Assembly (NCBI GenBank): GCA_023434665.1
Contig: JAEYSM010000009.1
Location: forward strand, 62,001-126,000
DNA: 64,000 bases
Direction: 5' to 3'
Origin: Bacteroidota bacterium
GTDB lineage: Bacteria; Bacteroidota; Bacteroidia; Bacteroidales; Lentimicrobiaceae
In this document: in pieces, positions 58,959-64,000 of the stretch
How positions within the stretch are numbered: the stretch's first letter is position 1
How the letters are laid out: each line of letters begins with the position of its first letter
The notes under the pieces: generated by a model
Told to the model about the DNA's origin: nothing
The model's database searches: none
What the model saw: only the letters and a program-made list of their open reading frames with translations
Position numbers and translations under genes: made by a program

Positions 58959-60098
58959 ATGAGAATAAGAATGTTCATTATCTTCTTTTCTATTGTTTTG
59001 GTAGTTTACTTTTCTGTAAACTACTATATTTTTAACAGAGGATTAAAAGCTCTACCTGAGATTCACGAGTTCAGAAACTGGTTTGCTTTGATCTTTTGGC
59101 TGATTGCGTCAACTTACATCTTTGGCAGGGTAGTTGAAAGGTTTTATATTTCTTTATTTACAGATGTACTAACATGGATCGGATCATTCTGGCTAGCGGC
59201 AATGCTTTACCTCTTCCTTATTATTTTATTCATTGATATAATAAGGCTTTCCGATTATTTCTTTCACTTTTTACCAACTTCATTCTATAACCAAAGTTTC
59301 AAATCAGGCCTAATGGCTATTATCGGCATTGTTGTTGCATTTATTGTAGTAATTGGACATCTCAATGCTGTAAGTCCTAAGATCAGAAAAATGTCGGTTG
59401 ACATTAATAAACAAGCAAATGGCCTTAAGGAAATAAAAATTGCAGTAGCTTCTGATATACATATGGGCACACTGATAGGACCCAGAAGAATGACAAAATT
59501 TGTAGAGACAATTGAAAAAATAAAACCCGATCTGATACTTCTGGCAGGCGACATTGTGGATGAGGATCTTCAACCTGTAATCAGGCATGATATGGGTGAT
59601 GTTTTGATGAAACTTTCTGCACCCTTAGGTGTATTTGCAATAACCGGCAATCATGAATACATTGGGGGCGTAAAAGCGGCTGTAAGTTATCTTGAGAGCC
59701 ATAATATCACCTTTTTAAGAGATACATCAATTAAGATTGCTGATGCTTTTTATGTAATAGGAAGAGAAGACCGGTCCAAAAGAGATCGCAAAGAAATTAA
59801 ACAACTATTAAATGGTCAGGATAGAAGCTTACCTATCATTATGATGGATCATCAACCTTATGAACTTGATGAAGTAGTAAAAGCGGGTGTGGATGTACAG
59901 TTTTCAGGGCATACTCATCATGGACAGCTTTGGCCTTTGAATTATATTACTGAAGCAATTTATGAGGTTAGTCAAGGTTATCTGAGGAAAGGCAATACCC
60001 ATTTCTATGTTTCAAACGGATATGGATCCTGGGGGCCACCAGTACGCATTGGAAATCGGCCTGAAGTTGTAGAAGTTACATTGAAATTTCTGGATTGA
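58959..60098 (+). CDS. Membrane-anchored metallophosphoesterase
   Basis: A 379-residue protein of the calcineurin-like (YaeI/YkuE) type. Residues 1-145 contain four hydrophobic segments (IIFFSIVLVVYFSVNYYIF, WFALIFWLIASTYIFGRVV, WLAAMLYLFLIILFIDIIR, MAIIGIVVAFIVVIGHL). The catalytic domain follows with ASDIHMGTL, LAGDIVDED, ITGNHEYIGG, IMMDHQP and FSGHTHHGQLWPLN, a complete set of metal ligands. E. coli YaeI and Bacillus YkuE belong to this group, with reported UDP-2,3-diacylglucosamine-type or wall-related phosphoesterase roles; the substrate here is not known. Confidence 0.9.
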   Translation: MRIRMFIIFFSIVLVVYFSVNYYIFNRGLKALPEIHEFRNWFALIFWLIASTYIFGRVVERFYISLFTDVLTWIGSFWLAAMLYLFLIILFIDIIRLSDYFFHFLPTSFYNQSFKSGLMAIIGIVVAFIVVIGHLNAVSPKIRKMSVDINKQANGLKEIKIAVASDIHMGTLIGPRRMTKFVETIEKIKPDLILLAGDIVDEDLQPVIRHDMGDVLMKLSAPLGVFAITGNHEYIGGVKAAVSYLESHNITFLRDTSIKIADAFYVIGREDRSKRDRKEIKQLLNGQDRSLPIIMMDHQPYELDEVVKAGVDVQFSGHTHHGQLWPLNYITEAIYEVSQGYLRKGNTHFYVSNGYGSWGPPVRIGNRPEVVEVTLKFLD

Positions 60099-60347
60099 TC
60101 ATTCAGATGTTTCTAATCTTTCCGTTTGCTCTTTTATAGCACTCCTATACTATTTTGCTTTTGAAAAACCTTTATTCTTTTCATTAAATTATTAAGGAGC
60201 TATAATTTGCCTGCTGTAAAACAGGGAAACAAATACTCATACAGTTTGTTAGTTTTCTTGTATTTCAGAAATAATCCATTAAAGGATGAATACTGGTGAT
60301 ATCTATTGAAGAAACCACTTTTGTAAATATAAAATAAAGGACCAAAT

Positions 60348-61004
60348 ATGGATACCAACCTTGAACAGGGAAAATCATCAATGCCAAGAATTGGTGATAT
60401 AGCTCCCGACTTTGAAGCTAACACTACAATCGGACATCTTAAATTTTCAGAATTCGCAAAAGGAAGCTGGGTCGTAATGTTTTCGCATCCTGCTGATTTT
60501 ACACCTGTCTGTACAACTGAGATGTCAGGATTTGCTGTTAGAGAAGAAGAATTTACCGCATTGAATTGCAAACTCATTGGACTTAGTATTGATAGCGTCC
60601 ATGCTCATCTTGCGTGGGTTCAAAATGTGCATAAAAATCTTGGGATATTAATGAAATTCCCAATTATTGCAGATATCGACATGAAAGTGGCCAGGCTGTA
60701 TGGTATGATTCAACCCAACGAAAGTGAAACATCGGCTGTGAGGGCTGTATTTTTCATCGACCCTAACCGCAAAATAAAACTAATGATGTATTATCCATTG
60801 AATGTCGGTCGTAATATGGATGAAATACTCAGGGTTCTTAAAGCTATGCAGGTCTCAGAAAAGCACAGTGTAGCACTTCCTTTAAATTGGCAGCCGGGAG
60901 ATAAGGTTATTGTACCTCCTCCACGAACAGTAGAAGAAATGAAAGAAAGAGAGAAAAGTGACTATGAAATGGTCGACTTCTACCTAGCCAAGAGAACGGT
61001 TTAA
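60348..61004 (+). CDS. Peroxiredoxin, Prx6/1-Cys type
   Basis: A 218-residue thiol peroxidase that removes hydrogen peroxide or alkyl hydroperoxides in the cytoplasm. The peroxidatic Cys is in SHPADFTPVCTTEMSGFAVR, typical of the Prx6 group; the conserved Arg is in TSAVRAVFFIDP. A second Cys is at ALNCKLIGLS but the archaeal-type C-terminal resolving Cys is missing. The long C-terminal domain (NWQPGDKVIVPPPRTVEEM) is of the family. An internal ATG (MPRIGDIAPDFEANT) eleven codons on is a possible start. It may belong to an oxygen-defence set with an anaerobic way of life. The 249 bases before it hold no convincing signal apart from CACTTTTG near 60320. Confidence 0.93.
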   Translation: MDTNLEQGKSSMPRIGDIAPDFEANTTIGHLKFSEFAKGSWVVMFSHPADFTPVCTTEMSGFAVREEEFTALNCKLIGLSIDSVHAHLAWVQNVHKNLGILMKFPIIADIDMKVARLYGMIQPNESETSAVRAVFFIDPNRKIKLMMYYPLNVGRNMDEILRVLKAMQVSEKHSVALPLNWQPGDKVIVPPPRTVEEMKEREKSDYEMVDFYLAKRTV

Positions 61005-61055
61005 GCTTTATCAGCCTACCTGTCATTATAAAATACAGAATAACATAATATACAG

Positions 61056-61098
61056 AATAACGCCCTTACATGAAACTCAATTCATTAAGGGCGTTATT
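61056..61098. terminator. Long hairpin between peroxiredoxin and M14 peptidase genes
   Basis: Arms AATAACGCCCTTA and TAAGGGCGTTATT pair over 13 bases, and ATGAA/TTCAT can pair further inside. It lies between convergent genes and may end both transcripts, although the T run is weak. TACAGAATAAC is directly repeated just before and at its start. Confidence 0.65.
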
Positions 61099-61114
61099 CA
61101 TTTGAGGTATATTC

Positions 61115-62866
61115 TTAATAAATTTTCCCAATCGGATATACCATGTAATTTACATCGGCATATGGAGAACGGCTATAGAACCAATTGAGTATATTCCACT
61201 GGTCTTTATATGCCGGATTGTTTTTGATCGTTTCTTCAAACTCTTTCTTCAACTCAGGATCTTTTGCAAGCATTTCCCTGGCCATTGGTTCCATAACATA
61301 TGTTTCGGAGTATTCTTTTTGCTCGAATACACTATTAAAGTACCCCCATTCAACCAATGAACCCGATGCTGTAGGTTCTAAAAGGAAAGCTATCAATTTT
61401 GCAGTTCTCTGATCGGTAGGAACTATTCTCGACCCTTTATGGAACATACGTGATTCCGATTTCTCAGAGGTTTTAACAGATACCATATGCCGGCCTTCAT
61501 TTGGTTCTTTATGGAATTCAGCCTCTCTGAAGTGTGTCATAGTTAAAGAAATCAAACTATCCTTCATCAGTTCTCTCATCACAACTCCATGAAGTTCAAG
61601 TTTACTTATAACCTCTGTCCACTCAACCGGAACGATATAGTATTTTGGAAGTTTTATTGTTTTTTCAGCACTTATTTTAGCAAAAAATGGTACCCTCATT
61701 GTCACAGGTTTTGAAGGGTCGTACTTAAACCAATCCCCACCTGTCAGGTCACTTTTCTCAACAGTATATTCAAAACCTTTAAAATCCACCATTACACTAT
61801 CAGTTCTGCTGGTAGTAAATGCCACTGGTAAGGGTTCCTTTCTGAAATTGGCTGATTCAGTTGACTTATCTGCCATACTAATTAATGTCTTAAGAGTTTC
61901 ACTCTGATGATTGACTATTTTCAAAGTTTCCAATAATAAGGAATAGGCTGCAGAAACCCGTGTTCTATAATCTTTGAGCATATGAGTTTCGACAAGAATA
62001 GCCGGTCTGTTCTGAGCAGCTGCATAGCCAGTTGATACTGCAGGAGTTGCAGCACCTTTGCGCATTCCACTCCTTGGATCGTGCCATTTGCGAAATTGGA
62101 CATAAGGGAAAATCTGAAAACCATCATCAAGCATACCTTTTGTTAATCGTGTTTCATAGATATCGTTTAACCACCTTGATAATCCTGAATCGAGATTGCC
62201 ATATTTTTCGACGTCGTACGTTAAATGGTATTGGTAATCTGCGCCATCCGTAGTATGTATATCTATGAAAAAATCGGGTAGCCACGTGTTATACATTCGT
62301 AACCAATTTTGCATTTCCGCGGTTTCTGCTTTCAGGAAGTCACGATTCAGATTCAGGTTGATAGAGTTTGTCCTCCAGCCCATTTCCTTTGGGCCGTTTT
62401 GATTAATTCTGTTGTATGCTCCAAAACGTTCATGGCCATCAACGTTAAAAATTGGCACGACCAATAAACTTACCTTATCGAGCAAGCCCCTGTGTTTTTT
62501 ATCAATCACGATGTCTCTCAGTAACATAAGCGATGCATCTTTCCCATCAGGTTCTCCAGGATGAATGCATGATTCAATTAAAACAATGAGCTTACCTTTG
62601 TCTCTGATCAACCCGGGATCTGAAAGGCCATCCTTATCAACTATCAACATAGGGATATCCCTTCCCTGGTGACTCTTACCTAAGCTGACCATACTTATGT
62701 TGGTTGATGCCCGGTCGAGTCTCTCACAATACTCAATTGTTTCATTATATCTGGGTGTTTCTAGGTAACCCGACTTTTCATAATAGGTTTGCCAATCCTG
62801 GCCATAAAGATTCGAACACAGGATTATACTTATGAACAGTGATAAAGTGGAAAATGAATGTTTCAT
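61115..62866 (-). CDS. M14 family zinc carboxypeptidase
   Basis: A 583-residue exported metallopeptidase (signal MKHSFSTLSLFISIILCSNLYGQ). The zinc ligands are His and Glu in ESCIHPGEPDGKDASLM and His in FFIDIHTTDGADYQYHL; the catalytic region around ILVETHMLKDYRTRV also fits the family. The C-terminal half (residues 330-583) is an extra domain of unknown function. Bacteroidetes carry several such large M14 proteins thought to take part in peptide digestion. It is 32 bases downstream of the dicarboxylate/amino-acid symporter gene on the same strand, so peptide breakdown and amino-acid uptake may be co-expressed. Confidence 0.88.
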   Translation of the reverse strand: MKHSFSTLSLFISIILCSNLYGQDWQTYYEKSGYLETPRYNETIEYCERLDRASTNISMVSLGKSHQGRDIPMLIVDKDGLSDPGLIRDKGKLIVLIESCIHPGEPDGKDASLMLLRDIVIDKKHRGLLDKVSLLVVPIFNVDGHERFGAYNRINQNGPKEMGWRTNSINLNLNRDFLKAETAEMQNWLRMYNTWLPDFFIDIHTTDGADYQYHLTYDVEKYGNLDSGLSRWLNDIYETRLTKGMLDDGFQIFPYVQFRKWHDPRSGMRKGAATPAVSTGYAAAQNRPAILVETHMLKDYRTRVSAAYSLLLETLKIVNHQSETLKTLISMADKSTESANFRKEPLPVAFTTSRTDSVMVDFKGFEYTVEKSDLTGGDWFKYDPSKPVTMRVPFFAKISAEKTIKLPKYYIVPVEWTEVISKLELHGVVMRELMKDSLISLTMTHFREAEFHKEPNEGRHMVSVKTSEKSESRMFHKGSRIVPTDQRTAKLIAFLLEPTASGSLVEWGYFNSVFEQKEYSETYVMEPMAREMLAKDPELKKEFEETIKNNPAYKDQWNILNWFYSRSPYADVNYMVYPIGKIY

Positions 62867-62898
62867 AAACTCTTAAAGTTATATTAAGTTCTTTATAA

Positions 62899-64000
62899 TC
62901 AAATCAATAATTTCTCTCCTTCTGTTTTAGCCACTACAACGGATACGCAGGTATCTCCATAAACATTGACAGTAGTACGGAACATGTCCAGAATTCTGTC
63001 CACTGCTAGAATAAGGCCTATTCCTTCAAGTGGAAGACCTACTGCCGAGAGTACAATAGTCATCATCACAAGTCCTGCCATAGGAATTCCTGCCGACCCA
63101 ACTGCAGCTAGCAGCGATGTTAAGACCACAGTAACCTGCTGAGCAAAACTCAGTTCGATACCATAAGCTTGAGAAATAAATAACACAGCAACACATTCAT
63201 AAAGTGCAGTTCCATCCATATTGATGGTAGCTCCGAGAGGCAGTGTAAAACTGGCTATTTTATTAGAAACTCCATCTTTTTGTTCTACAGCCGCCATTGT
63301 AAGAGGGAGTGTTGCACTCGATGATGATGTTGAAAATGCTGTAAGAAGTGGCACTGACATATTTCTAAAGTGCTTCAGTGGATTACCCTTTCCAATGAAA
63401 TAAACAAAAGCGTGTAAAGTTATAAAGACATGTATCAGCAGTCCGACTATCACGCAGAGCATATAAAGTCCCAGACCTGAAGCTATCTTTTGCAACGCGT
63501 CCATATCTGATGCATACCTGGAAATCACCGTAGCCATGATTGCAAAAACACCGTAAGGAGTCAATTTAATAATAGCAGTAGTAATTTTCATAATGACTTC
63601 CAAAACAGAATCGAAAAAACCAATAACTATTTTCCTGCTTTGGGAACTAACCATATTAGTGAAAAAGCCAAATACCATTGAAAAAAAGATTATAGGAAGC
63701 ATCTGACCGGCAGCAATACTCTTAAAGATATTTTCAGGTATGCTGTTAAGTAAAAGCTCTCCTATTGATTGATTAGCCACTGGCAAAGAATCAACCTTCT
63801 GGACGAAAGATAAATCTACTCCTACACCAGGCCTTACATTATTTATCAGAAATAGACCCACAAGGATTGCAAACAGGCTGGTAACCATGTAAAACGTTAT
63901 TGTCTTCAGACCTAACCTGCCGATTCCTGCTGAGCTCCCTATTCCAGCAATTCCTGTAATTATTGAGCTAACTATAAGAGGAATAATAATCATTTTCAGA
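62899..64000 (-). CDS. Dicarboxylate/amino acid:cation symporter (partial)
   Basis: The frame is open to the right edge; residues LK precede the first Met seen, MIIIPLIVSS, so the N-terminal part lies outside the window. The visible 366 residues include the serine-rich AFSTSSSSATLPLTM motif, TLPLGATINMDGTALYECVA, the HP2 region LLAAVGSAGIPMAGLVMM and the C-terminal AVDRILDMFRTTVNVYGDT, all hallmarks of the DAACS/GltP family, which takes up glutamate, aspartate or C4-dicarboxylates with Na+ or H+. Confidence 0.93.
   Translation of the reverse strand, partial: LKMIIIPLIVSSIITGIAGIGSSAGIGRLGLKTITFYMVTSLFAILVGLFLINNVRPGVGVDLSFVQKVDSLPVANQSIGELLLNSIPENIFKSIAAGQMLPIIFFSMVFGFFTNMVSSQSRKIVIGFFDSVLEVIMKITTAIIKLTPYGVFAIMATVISRYASDMDALQKIASGLGLYMLCVIVGLLIHVFITLHAFVYFIGKGNPLKHFRNMSVPLLTAFSTSSSSATLPLTMAAVEQKDGVSNKIASFTLPLGATINMDGTALYECVAVLFISQAYGIELSFAQQVTVVLTSLLAAVGSAGIPMAGLVMMTIVLSAVGLPLEGIGLILAVDRILDMFRTTVNVYGDTCVSVVVAKTEGEKLLI

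Noticed and set aside
60099..60347. Small gene or RNA before the peroxiredoxin gene
   Set aside because: AT-rich sequence without a conserved frame, strong promoter or hairpin; I see nothing to support a gene.

Overview
The window is a stretch of an AT-rich Bacteroidetes (Bacteroidota) chromosome, most like an uncultured Bacteroidia / Bacteroidales-Marinilabiliales-type organism. The evidence is a SusC/SusD pair, a type IX secretion sorting domain on a 1518-residue secreted protein, a GldH gliding-type lipoprotein, the B-type SdhC/SdhA/SdhB complex, LytTR and TPR-HTH regulators, and many promoters of the Bacteroidetes form (TAnnTTTG -7 box, sometimes with a TTG/TTTG element 15-21 bases upstream). 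There are no insertion sequences, prophage genes, CRISPR arrays or rRNA genes; most of the window is ordinary chromosomal backbone.

Layout. 1-1.1 kb: a cut-off small gene, then a TerB-like / YbjN-like pair (minus). 1.3-4.2 kb: the three-gene proton-translocating transhydrogenase operon, with a terminator-like hairpin between its first two genes. 4.2-6.2 kb: tRNA-Lys and a membrane-domain/THEP1-NTPase fusion. 6.3-10.5 kb: a lipoprotein, a PQQ-type sugar dehydrogenase lipoprotein and a TonB-dependent receptor. 10.6-16.9 kb: a CYTH protein and a SusC-SusD-LamG lipoprotein operon without enzymes. 17.0-17.2 kb: tRNA-Pro and tRNA-Thr. 17.2-21.7 kb: TerC, a glutamine synthetase family protein, a flippase-like membrane protein and Hsp20. 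21.9-28.6 kb: a TPR-HTH regulator, an unreported 59-codon gene and the giant T9SS cargo protein. 28.8-30.8 kb: phospholipase D/cardiolipin synthase and a LytTR response regulator (minus). 30.9-34.3 kb: yicC-gmk-nadD-holB operon. 34.3-37.7 kb: sdhCAB (minus). 37.9-46.1 kb: two M24 peptidases, an alpha/beta hydrolase, then ricT-gldH-PBP1A. 46.1-55.4 kb: a cell-envelope glycan locus with AlgJ-like and MBOAT acyltransferase genes diverging from three polytopic membrane proteins and a methyltransferase-GT2 fusion. 55.5-64 kb: PurF-type amidotransferase, GNAT, a duplicated DUF4476 protein, metallophosphoesterase, peroxiredoxin, M14 carboxypeptidase and a dicarboxylate/amino-acid symporter cut by the right edge.

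The most interesting signals are: (1) a colinear, ungapped C-terminal tail of about 32 residues shared by three otherwise unrelated envelope proteins in the 46-52 kb locus (AlgJ-like, GT-C-like, DUF2079), suggesting a common partner or sorting/assembly signal; (2) a single-polypeptide fusion of ECF-transporter-like membrane regions to a THEP1-type NTPase; (3) an hsp20 gene with a sigma-54-like promoter, a seven-codon leader ORF and a perfect Shine-Dalgarno, all unusual for this phylum; (4) a perfect inverted repeat bracketing the predicted sdhCAB promoter. All functional claims here rest on reading motifs by eye; no database search was run.
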